Shown here: positions 25,564 through 32,904 of the stretch, piece after piece
Layout of the letters: each line of letters starts with the position of its first letter
How positions within the stretch are numbered: the stretch's first letter is position 1
Origin: DATKSG01 sp035531775
GTDB lineage: Bacteria; Actinomycetota; Acidimicrobiia; Acidimicrobiales; UBA8190
Assembly (NCBI GenBank): GCA_035531775.1
Contig: DATKSG010000028.1
Span: 1-64,000, forward strand
DNA: 64,000 nucleotides
Direction of reading: 5' to 3'
Notes under the pieces: model-generated
The model's input: only the letters and a program-made list of their open reading frames with translations
Told to the model about the DNA's origin: nothing
The model's database searches: none
Position numbers and translations under genes: made by a program

Positions 25564-26933
25564 TCACCCGCCGGATCGTGGCCAACCTGGTCTCCTTCGT
25601 AGTGCTGTCGACGGCCCTGGTGGCCTACGGGTTTCTCGACCTGCTGGGCAACCCGTTGTCCTCACCGGCCACGGTGTCCACCGTGCTGCCCTCGGCCTCG
25701 GGTCTGTCGCCCAATTTCACAGTGACCCTCGACGGCGTCGACGTGGGCTCGGTGAAATCGGTCTCGCTCGTCCCCGGCGGGGCCAAGGTCACCATGACCT
25801 TGAATCCCGGCACGACCGTGCCGGCCGACGTGGCGGCCAGGGTGACCATCGCCAACGCCCTCGGCCAGCAGGAGGTCGAACTGGTCCCGGCGCAAGTGGG
25901 GCCGGGCCCGTCGCTCCGCAACGGCGCTGTGATCCCGGCTGCCGCCGACAGCCTGCCGGCCGACGTGGGCACGGTGGTGGCCGAGGCGACGAAGCTCCTG
26001 CAGTCCATCCCGGCGGGGGACTTCAACACCGTGGTGCACGAGCTGGCCCTGGCCCTGAACGGCAACGGGGCCAACCTGCGGACCATCGCCTCGGCCAGTG
26101 CCTTGTTCAGCGAGGAGTTCCTGGCCTACCAGCAGCAGTTCGAGGCTCTTCTGGCTAACTCGCCGCCCGTCCTCGACGCCGTTACGGCCAACGCCGTGCA
26201 GCTCCAGCAGGGCCTGGCCGACACCGCCGTGCTGGCCAAGGTGCTGGCCAGCCGGGCGCCCGACTTGGTGCGCCTGCTCAACCAGGGCCCCTCGGCCGCC
26301 GCCGACCTGCAGGCGCTCGTGGTCCAGAACGAGCCCAACTTGGCCTGCCTGGTCCACGACCTCTCCGATGTGAACGCCAATTTGGCGGCCAGCCCGAACC
26401 TGTCGAACTTTTCGACCACCTTGGCCACCAACCAGCAGTTCTTCGGGGCGGTGGCGGCGGTGGCGCCCATCGGCCCGGCCAAGGCGCTCACCTCGGGTGA
26501 CAAGGCCCGCAACGACCAGGAATGGCTGCGGACCCGCCTGCTGCTCCCACCGCAACTGCCACCTGGTGACAGCTATGTCCAGGCCCTGACATTGCCGGCG
26601 GTGCTGCCGGGGGCGGCCTGCAGCACCGAGTTCGGCCAGGGAGCCGGCGCCGGCGTCCAAGCCGACTTCCGCCCGGCCGGGCCCAACGCCCACGTCGTGG
26701 CCCCGTCTGGCTCCGATGCCCACGTGCGCGGCGGCGGCACGGCCACCGTGTCGGGCGCTCCGGCCGCTGCCCGGCTCCCGTTGTCCCCGGCCGGCTCCGG
26801 TGTAGCGGTGTTTCCCACATTGGCCGGCCTGGGCGTGCTGGTATGGGTGCTCACCATGGGACGGCGCCGGCCCCAGCGCTCAGCGCGGGCCGTGCGCATC
26901 GACGAAGGCGACAGGCGGAGGACCGACCGATGA
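25560..26933 (+). CDS. mceF: Mce-family protein, position 6, with C-terminal membrane segment
   Basis: A 457-residue MCE protein from GTG 25560 (overlap GTGA). The N-terminal anchor is ANLVSFVVLSTALVAYGFLD; the MCE domain contains VSTVLPSASGLSPNFTVTLD, GVDVGSVKSVSLVPGG and IANALGQQEVELVPAQVG. After the helical part come ACLVHDLSDVNANLAASP and a Pro/Ala/Gly-rich linker. Unusually for an Mce protein, the end has a second hydrophobic helix (VAVFPTLAGLGVLVWVLTMG) followed by RRRPQRSARAVR, so it may span the membrane at both ends. The stop overlaps the next ATG (ATGA 26930-26933). Confidence 0.9.
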   Translation: MITRRIVANLVSFVVLSTALVAYGFLDLLGNPLSSPATVSTVLPSASGLSPNFTVTLDGVDVGSVKSVSLVPGGAKVTMTLNPGTTVPADVAARVTIANALGQQEVELVPAQVGPGPSLRNGAVIPAAADSLPADVGTVVAEATKLLQSIPAGDFNTVVHELALALNGNGANLRTIASASALFSEEFLAYQQQFEALLANSPPVLDAVTANAVQLQQGLADTAVLAKVLASRAPDLVRLLNQGPSAAADLQALVVQNEPNLACLVHDLSDVNANLAASPNLSNFSTTLATNQQFFGAVAAVAPIGPAKALTSGDKARNDQEWLRTRLLLPPQLPPGDSYVQALTLPAVLPGAACSTEFGQGAGAGVQADFRPAGPNAHVVAPSGSDAHVRGGGTATVSGAPAAARLPLSPAGSGVAVFPTLAGLGVLVWVLTMGRRRPQRSARAVRIDEGDRRRTDR

Positions 26934-27694
26934 CCGAACAACATCCACCGCCGCCCGACCCGGGCGTGGCCGTGGTCGGCGCCCCCCGGCCCCCGGCCCC
27001 GGCAGCTCCCGACCCGCCGCCCACCGGGACCTCGGGCAGCACCGGGACCACCGAGGAGACCGCCGGCGGATCCACCGCCGGACCGCGCCGGACACCGATG
27101 GTGCCGAGCCGGATGCGCACCAGGGCTCGGACCATGGCGCCGGGCGTGTCGGGCACCCCGCCGTGGGTAGTGATCGCCCTGGGCGCCATGGCTCTGGCCG
27201 CCACGTGCTTGGCCATCGGTTTCGGGGTGGCCTGGTCCGATGCCAATTCGCAGACGTCCACCCAGGCCACGGTCAAGCGTGTGGCCGGCGACTTCCTCTT
27301 GGCCCTCACCAACTTCACGCCCACGTCGGTTGACGCCGACTTCCGCACCATCGCCGGGTACGCCACCGGCGACTTCGCCAAGCAGTCCAACCAGTTCTTC
27401 GGCTCGAGCATCCGTCAGCAGCTCCAGGCGGCCCAGGCCCGCTCCGAGGGGCAGCTGCGTTACGTCTACGTCCAGACCCTCGACGGCTCCCAGGCATCGG
27501 TGTATGCCGAAGTCGACCAGACCTACGCCAATAACAAGGTCACCACCCCCATCACCGACGTCCTCCAAGTGGTGCTGGGCCTCACCGACACCGCCACAGG
27601 CTGGAAGATCTCCGCCGTCACCGTGCTCCAACCGCCGGCCTCGGCCAACGCCCCCACCGGCAATGCCTCGTCGGCCACCGGGTCAGGCGGCTAG
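26930..27694 (+). CDS. Mce-associated membrane protein
   Basis: A 254-residue protein closing the Mce operon. A Pro/Gly/Thr-rich cytoplasmic N-terminus (1-78) leads to one helix (79-101, VVIALGAMALAATCLAIGFG) and an outer domain. That domain fits Mam/Mas proteins: KRVAGDFLLALTNFTPTSVD, DADFRTIAGYATGDFAKQ, YVQTLDGSQASVYAEVDQ and TGWKISAVTVLQP. In mycobacteria such proteins stabilise or regulate Mce complexes. ATG 26930 overlaps the previous stop and has GGAGG 7 to 8 bases ahead. A Ser/Thr/Gly-rich tail ends the protein. Confidence 0.87.
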   Translation: MTEQHPPPPDPGVAVVGAPRPPAPAAPDPPPTGTSGSTGTTEETAGGSTAGPRRTPMVPSRMRTRARTMAPGVSGTPPWVVIALGAMALAATCLAIGFGVAWSDANSQTSTQATVKRVAGDFLLALTNFTPTSVDADFRTIAGYATGDFAKQSNQFFGSSIRQQLQAAQARSEGQLRYVYVQTLDGSQASVYAEVDQTYANNKVTTPITDVLQVVLGLTDTATGWKISAVTVLQPPASANAPTGNASSATGSGG

Positions 27695-27716
27695 AACCAC
27701 CCGGCCACGCCGCCCT

Positions 27717-28523
27717 TCAAGCCGTGAGCCCGCCCACCGCAGCCAGGGCGGGGTCGCCTCCGTGGGCCGGGCACAAGGGTTTGAACGAGCACCAGTTGCA
27801 CAGGGCCGAGACCTTGGGTCGGAAGTCCTCGGTGCTGCAGGCGCGCTCGATGGCCGACCCCACCGCCGCTGTGCGAAGGCGCAGGCCGCGCTGGGCCTGG
27901 TCGGAGGGCACGGCCTCGATGGACACCGAGTCGCGCAGGTAGAGCAGCCGCACCTTGGCCGGCCGGACCCCGAGGACCTCCTCACACAGCAGGGCATAGA
28001 ACTGCACGCCGCCCAGGCGGTGCTGCTCCTGTTGGGCCGATGGGGCCCGGCCCGACTTGTAGTCGACGACCACGAACTCCCCTTCGGGCGTGCGGTCGAG
28101 CCGGTCGATGATGCCGCGCAACAGGAGGCCGCCCACGTCGGCCTCCAAGGTCAGCTCCACGCCCACGGCCTCCACCTGGTCGGGGTTCTCGATGCGGAAG
28201 TAGCCGTCGACGAGCGAGGTGGCGTCGGCCAGTAACTCCTGCTCGGACCGGGCATCGAGGCCCAGGCCGGTGAACTCCTCGTGGCCGCGTAGCTCGTCCC
28301 AGGCGGCGGCCAGCTCGGCGTGGGCCGTGGCCGGCGAGCGCGACCCCGGGTCGTGGTCCCAGAACAGCCGCTCCAGGGCGCGGTGCACCAGGGTGCCCCG
28401 GGCGGCGGGCAACGACGGCGCCTCGGGTAGGCGGTCGATGTAGCTGTAACGGAAGGCCAGGGCGCAATCCGTGAAGCTGCTCACCTTGGACGGGGTGAGC
28501 GAGGTGGGCAGTGGCAGAGCCAT
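27717..28523 (-). CDS. RecB-family PD-(D/E)XK nuclease with Fe-S cluster cysteines
   Basis: A 268-residue stand-alone nuclease module like the C-terminal part of AddB/RecB and Cas4. Active-site features are GTLVHRALE (H47), RGIIDRLD (D140), VVDYKSG (D154, K156) and GVQFYALLCEEVLG (QxxxY-type). C20, C242, C245 and C251 match the four-cysteine cluster site of the Fe-S-containing subfamily. It probably acts on DNA ends in repair; no helicase partner is adjacent. It follows the alpha/beta-hydrolase gene by 9 bp on the same strand. No CRISPR genes occur in the window, so a Cas4 role is unlikely. Confidence 0.92.
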   Translation of the reverse strand: MALPLPTSLTPSKVSSFTDCALAFRYSYIDRLPEAPSLPAARGTLVHRALERLFWDHDPGSRSPATAHAELAAAWDELRGHEEFTGLGLDARSEQELLADATSLVDGYFRIENPDQVEAVGVELTLEADVGGLLLRGIIDRLDRTPEGEFVVVDYKSGRAPSAQQEQHRLGGVQFYALLCEEVLGVRPAKVRLLYLRDSVSIEAVPSDQAQRGLRLRTAAVGSAIERACSTEDFRPKVSALCNWCSFKPLCPAHGGDPALAAVGGLTA

Positions 28524-28532
28524 GGGCGAAGG

Positions 28533-29513
28533 CTACGCCCCGGGTGTGTCACGCCGGTGGTCCAGGCCACCGGGGCGGCTCACCCCTTCGGCGGCCGCCG
28601 AGGTCGCCGCGGCGGCCGCCAGAGACCGGCGCACCGACCGAGCCACGGCACTCGGATCCTCCAGGGGGCCGAAGTGGCCCAGGCCGGGCAGCACCACCTG
28701 TTCCACCGGGGCCAGCCGGGCGGCGAACAGGTCGAGGAACGAGGGCCCGAAAGCGTCGGTGTCGGCACCGCAGGCCAAGGTGACCGGGCACCGCACCCGG
28801 TCGAGGTGCGAGTAGGCGTCGTGGGAGAAGCCGTGGGCGTAGACCTGGGCCTCGTCCTCGCGCCGGCAGCGAAGGGCCAACTCCCCGCCCGGCCCGACGT
28901 GGAATCCGTTGTCCACGTAGGCGGCCAGCACGGCCGGGTCGAGGACGTCGAACGGGGCCTTGGACGAGAAGTTGGCCAGAGCGCCGTGGCGGTCGGGGAA
29001 CTCCGAGCGCCGGCGCAAGGCCCCACCCGACAGCGGGTTGCCGTCGAGGCTCGGCGCCAGCGGGACGTCGGAGGGGTAGACGACCGGCTCGAAGAGGTAC
29101 AGCCCGGCGAAGGTGCCCGGCCGGGCCTGTTCGGCCAGCAGCAACGCCGCCGCCCCGCAGGAGTGCCCGAAGCCGACGGGCTGTTCCAAGCCAAGCTCGT
29201 CCACAACAGCCAGGGCGTCGAGGGCGAAGCCGGACCACGAGAAATCACCATCGGTCGGGGGCGCCGAGCGGCCGTGTGCCCGCTCGTCCACGGCGACGGA
29301 TCGGAAACGGTCCGACAGCTCCCCGGCCATGGGCGCCAAGGCGGGCCCGCAGAAGCCGGTGGCGTGCATGAGCAGAAGCGCCGGCCCGTGGCCCCCGAGG
29401 TCGTAGAAGGCCACGTCGACGCCGTCGGAGCTCCGGGTGAAGCGGGGCTGGAGAGCCGACGGGGGCCATCGGCCGGGGCCGGCGGGGCCGGGGCCGGCGG
29501 GGGGGTGCGCCAC
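28533..29513 (-). CDS. Alpha/beta hydrolase
   Basis: A 326-residue alpha/beta-hydrolase-fold protein. The nucleophile elbow is GHSCG (S118), the oxyanion region HATGFCGPALAPM, and the catalytic histidine H280 in GLGHFGPLEDP; the acid is probably D251 or D253 in ACGADTDAFG. Substrate unknown; relatives include epoxide hydrolases, haloperoxidase-like enzymes and esterases. No signal peptide. GTG 29513 begins a Pro/Gly-rich N-terminus, so the true start could be later, before RFTRSSDGVDVAFYD. It is upstream of, and probably co-transcribed with, the RecB-like nuclease, and divergent from the DedA gene (49 bp). Confidence 0.88.
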   Translation of the reverse strand: MAHPPAGPGPAGPGRWPPSALQPRFTRSSDGVDVAFYDLGGHGPALLLMHATGFCGPALAPMAGELSDRFRSVAVDERAHGRSAPPTDGDFSWSGFALDALAVVDELGLEQPVGFGHSCGAAALLLAEQARPGTFAGLYLFEPVVYPSDVPLAPSLDGNPLSGGALRRRSEFPDRHGALANFSSKAPFDVLDPAVLAAYVDNGFHVGPGGELALRCRREDEAQVYAHGFSHDAYSHLDRVRCPVTLACGADTDAFGPSFLDLFAARLAPVEQVVLPGLGHFGPLEDPSAVARSVRRSLAAAAATSAAAEGVSRPGGLDHRRDTPGA

Positions 29514-29562
29514 GGGCGGACGTTACCCGAGGGGCTCGTGGGTCCCGGCTAGAACATGGGCC

Positions 29563-30201
29563 GTGGAGCACTTCATCGCCTCGTACTCGTACCTGGCCAT
29601 CTTCCTACTCACCATCGCCGAGGCGGCCTGCATTCCCATCCCGTCGGAGATCACTCTGGGCGCCGGGGGAGTCCTGGCCAGCGGCGTGTCATTGTCGGGT
29701 GGGGTGGAACATCACCCGCTCAACCTGGCTCTCGTCATCGTGGTCGGCGTGGCCGGGGAGCTGGTGGGCTCGTTCACGTCGTATGTCGTGGGTCGCACCG
29801 GCGGGCGGGCCTTGGTGGACCGCTTCGGGAAGTACCTGCTGTTGTCGCATCGCGACCTCGACCGAGCCGAAGCCTGGTTCGCCCGACGCGGCGAGCCGGC
29901 CGTGCTGGTGGGCCGGGTGGTGCCGGTGGTGCGCGCCTTCATCTCCTTCCCCGCCGGCATGGCCGAGATGGCCCCGGTGCGCTTCGGCCTCTATACCCTG
30001 GTCGGCGTGACTGTCTGGGTGGGCTCGCTGGCTTCGGTGGGATATGCGCTGGGCGGAAGCTGGCACGCCATGGTGAAGGGCTTCAGCGACGCCAGCTACG
30101 TGATCGTGGCGCTGGTGGTGGTGGGCTTGGGTCTGGTCGTCGCCCACCGGTTGCGGGCCCGGCGCGCCGAGCGCCAGGCCACCGCTCTGCCAGGGAACTG
30201 A
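29563..30201 (+). CDS. DedA-family membrane protein
   Basis: A 212-residue integral membrane protein of the DedA (VTT/SNARE-associated) family, members of which support undecaprenyl phosphate or phospholipid recycling. Motifs are AACIPIPSEITLGAGGVLA near the N-terminus and GRVVPVVRAFISFPAGMAEM with the conserved arginines. Terminal helices are VGVTVWVGSLASVGYALGG and VIVALVVVGLGLVVA. The frame is open upstream, but GTG 29563 gives MEHFIASYSYLAIF, the usual start of the first hydrophobic segment. The next gene is 76 bp downstream. Confidence 0.92.
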   Translation: MEHFIASYSYLAIFLLTIAEAACIPIPSEITLGAGGVLASGVSLSGGVEHHPLNLALVIVVGVAGELVGSFTSYVVGRTGGRALVDRFGKYLLLSHRDLDRAEAWFARRGEPAVLVGRVVPVVRAFISFPAGMAEMAPVRFGLYTLVGVTVWVGSLASVGYALGGSWHAMVKGFSDASYVIVALVVVGLGLVVAHRLRARRAERQATALPGN

Positions 30202-30267
30202 CAGGCGCCCACAGGAGGTTGACAGCTTCGCTCCTTACCATCGGCCCCGTCGCCGTGGCGCCAAGTC

Positions 30268-30272
30268 GGAGG
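30268..30272 (+). promoter_or_regulatory. Ribosome binding site for the FtsX-like permease
   Basis: GGAGG 5 bases before ATG 30278. It selects that codon over the in-frame GTG 30272, which overlaps the site itself. Confidence 0.65.
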
Positions 30273-30277
30273 TGGGG

Positions 30278-32119
30278 ATGTTCTCGGTCGGGTACGCATG
30301 GAACGAGTTGCGCCGGCGCTGGAGCCGCACGGTGGTCACCGCCGCCGGCCTGGCCGCCGGTGTGGGCCTGGTCATGGGCATCGTGGGCGTCTCCGACGGC
30401 CTGACCCAGGCCCAGAATAAGGCCCTGTCCCCGCTGTCGTCGGTGGGCACCGACATCATCGTCACCCGCACCGTCGGCGCCGCCACCGCCTCGACGGCCA
30501 CCACTACCACCACGACCCCGGGCGCCTTCGGCGGCGGTGGCGGCGGTGGCGGAGGCGGCTTCTTCGGCGCCGGGGCCGGGCGGCGCCGCGGCGGCACGAG
30601 CGCCATCTCGGCGCTCAACTCGAGCGACCAGGCCGCCTTGCTCAACGCCAATTCGTCAGTCCTCACCGACCTGTCCAAGCTGGGCCCGCCGGGCACCCAG
30701 TTCACGTACGACTTCTTCGTACCGGGTACCCTCATCACCTTCCCGAGCGCAGCCGTGGCCGATGTGGCGAGCGTGAAGGGCGTGGAGTCGGCCGTGCCGG
30801 CACTGTCGCTGCAGGCCCTGCACGAGAGCGGGACGGTCCCCGCGGTGACCGACACCGTCATTACCGGCGGACAGACCATCACCTCCGTCCAGCGCCCGGC
30901 GCCTCTTACCGCCGCCGAGCAGACTCAGGTCCGGGCGTGCCTCGAATCGAGTGGCGCCTTCTCGTCCCCGCCCACCACGTCGGCCGGTGGCACGGGCGGG
31001 ACCGGCGGCCCAGGTGGTGGTGGCGGGGGCTTCGGTGGTGGTGGTGGTGGTGGTGGTGGTGGTGGCGGCGGCGGTAGCTTCGGGGCCGCCTTCCAGACGT
31101 GTCTGCCGGCGCGGTTCCAGCAGTATGAGGCCCAGGTGGTGGTGCCCGAGCAGACCATCACCAGGGTGCTCAATCCCCCGCAGACCAACACCCAGACCAA
31201 GAGCTACACCGTGGCCGGGGTGGACCCGTCGCACTCGACGAGCGGCCTGATCACCAAGGCTCAGGTGGTGTCGGGCTCGTGGTTCGGCGCCGAGCCGACT
31301 GACCAGCTCCTGGTCAATACGGCCTATGCCAGCACCAACTCCATCAAGGTGGGCCAGAGCCTCGTGATCGACAAGGCCACCTTCTCGGTGGTGGGGCTGG
31401 TCAACCCCACGCTGACGGGCGACACCGCCGATCTATACTTCGACCTCCCGACGCTGCAGACACTGGGCACCGACCAGTCCCGCATCAACGAGGTCCTGGT
31501 CAAGGTCAAGAACTCCAGTGACGTCTCGGCGGTGGCAGCTGCCATCCAGAAGGAGCTCCCCGGCGCCCAGGTGCTCACCTCCAAGCAGCTGGCCAGCCAA
31601 GTGACCGGCAGCCTTTCGAACGCACACACGCTGGCCACCCATCTTGGTGGGGCGCTGGCCGTGATCGTGCTGCTGGCCGCCTTCCTCATCGCCGCCCTCC
31701 TCACCTTGTCGAGCGTGGCCAAGCGCGTCCGCGAGATCGGCACGCTGCGGGCCATCGGTTGGTCGCGGGGGCGAGTGATCCGGCAGGTGATGGGGGAGAC
31801 CCTTGGCATCGGAGTGCTCGGTGGTGTGCTCGGTGTGGTCGTTGGCATCGCCCTGTGCGCCCTCATCGGCGCCATCGGGCCCTCGCTCACCTCCACCACC
31901 TCGGGCACGGCCGTCGGGGCGTCCTCGGTGGGCACCCTCTTCCACCAGGCCACGACGGCCTCGCAGTCGGCCGCCATCCGCCTGCGCGCCCCAGTCGACC
32001 TGGCCATCATCCTGCTCGGCCTGGCCTCCGCCCTCATCGGCGGGTTGGTGGCCGGAGCCGCCGGTGGTTGGCGGGCGGCGCGGTTGGCCCCCGCCTCAGC
32101 ATTGCGGGACCTGGGATGA
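30278..32119 (+). CDS. MacB/FtsX-like ABC permease with poly-glycine tracts
   Basis: A 613-residue permease of the type VII ABC (MacB/LolCE/FtsX) group. Helix 1 (VVTAAGLAAGVGLVMGIVGV) is followed by a large outer domain, then three C-terminal helices (LGGALAVIVLLAAFLIAALL, ETLGIGVLGGVLGVVVGIAL and LAIILLGLASALIGGLVAGA) flanking the FtsX motif KRVREIGTLRAIGWSRGRVI. The outer domain holds runs of about 10 and 14 glycines (near residues 87-97 and 253-266); the second is encoded by (GGT)10. MacB-like proteins act as mechanotransmitters in export or signalling rather than classic channels. Its ATPase is the next gene (ATGA context); no HlyD/MacA partner is present. Confidence 0.92.
   Translation: MFSVGYAWNELRRRWSRTVVTAAGLAAGVGLVMGIVGVSDGLTQAQNKALSPLSSVGTDIIVTRTVGAATASTATTTTTTPGAFGGGGGGGGGGFFGAGAGRRRGGTSAISALNSSDQAALLNANSSVLTDLSKLGPPGTQFTYDFFVPGTLITFPSAAVADVASVKGVESAVPALSLQALHESGTVPAVTDTVITGGQTITSVQRPAPLTAAEQTQVRACLESSGAFSSPPTTSAGGTGGTGGPGGGGGGFGGGGGGGGGGGGGGSFGAAFQTCLPARFQQYEAQVVVPEQTITRVLNPPQTNTQTKSYTVAGVDPSHSTSGLITKAQVVSGSWFGAEPTDQLLVNTAYASTNSIKVGQSLVIDKATFSVVGLVNPTLTGDTADLYFDLPTLQTLGTDQSRINEVLVKVKNSSDVSAVAAAIQKELPGAQVLTSKQLASQVTGSLSNAHTLATHLGGALAVIVLLAAFLIAALLTLSSVAKRVREIGTLRAIGWSRGRVIRQVMGETLGIGVLGGVLGVVVGIALCALIGAIGPSLTSTTSGTAVGASSVGTLFHQATTASQSAAIRLRAPVDLAIILLGLASALIGGLVAGAAGGWRAARLAPASALRDLG
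31034..31063 (+). repeat. (GGT)10 microsatellite in the permease gene
   Basis: Ten consecutive ggt codons, then ggc ggc ggc ggt, encoding about 14 glycines of the outer domain. Slippage in steps of three would change length without breaking the frame. Confidence 0.9.
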
Positions 32120-32160
32120 CCGGCCCCGGCGAATACACAGGTCCGCAGCGCCCGCAGACA

Positions 32161-32165
32161 GGAGG
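32161..32165 (+). promoter_or_regulatory. Ribosome binding site for the LolD-like ATPase
   Basis: GGAGG 7 bases before ATG 32173. It supports that start over ATG 32116, which overlaps the permease stop but lacks a site. Confidence 0.6.
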
Positions 32166-32172
32166 CACCAGC

Positions 32173-32886
32173 ATGGGCGACAGCGTCGAAGCGGGCAACG
32201 CCCCCCTCTACGACTTGCGGGGAGTGGGGCGAAGCTACCTCCGCGGCAGCAGCCCGGTGTACGCCCTTCGCGATGTCGACCTGCAGATCGAGCCGGGGGA
32301 GTTCGTCTCCATTGAGGGTCCGAGCGGGTCGGGCAAGAGCACGCTGCTGCAGCTCCTCGGGGCACTCGATGTGCCCACCAGCGGCACTCTTTGCTTCGAC
32401 GGCTTCGAGCTCGGCGCAGCGGAGGACACGACCCTGACCCGCCTGCGTGGCGAGGAGATCGGTTTCGTCTTCCAGCAGTTCAACCTGATCCCGACGCTCA
32501 CGGCGGCCGAGAACGTAGCCATCGCCATGGTGCCCCGTCCCGGCACCAAGGCCAGTCATCGCCAGCGCGCCTCGGAGCTGCTGGAGCGGGTCGGGCTCGG
32601 TGCCCGCGTCGATCACTTGCCGTCGCGTCTGTCGGGGGGAGAGCAGCAGCGGGTGGCGGTGGCCCGGGCTCTGGCCAACCAGCCGCGGGTCATCATCGCC
32701 GACGAGCCGACCGGCAACCTGGACTCCGAGAGCGCCGAAGGCGTCCTCTCACTGCTGGCCGAACTGCGAGCCGGCGATCGGCCGGTCACGGTGGTGGTGG
32801 CCACCCACGACCCTGATGTGGCCAACCGGGCCGGGCGCCGCATCCGACTACGCGACGGCGCCATGGTGGAGGACCGGCGCACCTGA
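32173..32886 (+). CDS. LolD/MacB-type ABC ATPase
   Basis: A 237-residue ATPase partner of the preceding permease. It has Walker A GPSGSGKST, Q-loop FVFQQFNLIPTLTAAENV, signature LSGGEQQRVAVARAL, Walker B VIIADEPTGNLD and the H-loop VVATHDPDVANRAG. The LDVPTSG and DEPTGNLD forms are typical of the LolD/MacB/FtsE group. ATG 32173 is preferred for its ribosome binding site, although ATG 32116 (ATGA overlap with the permease stop) would add 19 residues. The pair probably forms an energised complex for envelope export or remodelling; no substrate can be inferred. Confidence 0.93.
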   Translation: MGDSVEAGNAPLYDLRGVGRSYLRGSSPVYALRDVDLQIEPGEFVSIEGPSGSGKSTLLQLLGALDVPTSGTLCFDGFELGAAEDTTLTRLRGEEIGFVFQQFNLIPTLTAAENVAIAMVPRPGTKASHRQRASELLERVGLGARVDHLPSRLSGGEQQRVAVARALANQPRVIIADEPTGNLDSESAEGVLSLLAELRAGDRPVTVVVATHDPDVANRAGRRIRLRDGAMVEDRRT

Positions 32887-32904
32887 ACGGCGCAGCCGAA
32901 CCGA

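Noticed and set aside
27717..28523. Cas4 nuclease
   Set aside because: The fold and cysteines fit Cas4/RecB generally, but there is no CRISPR array or cas gene, so a stand-alone RecB-like repair nuclease is more likely.
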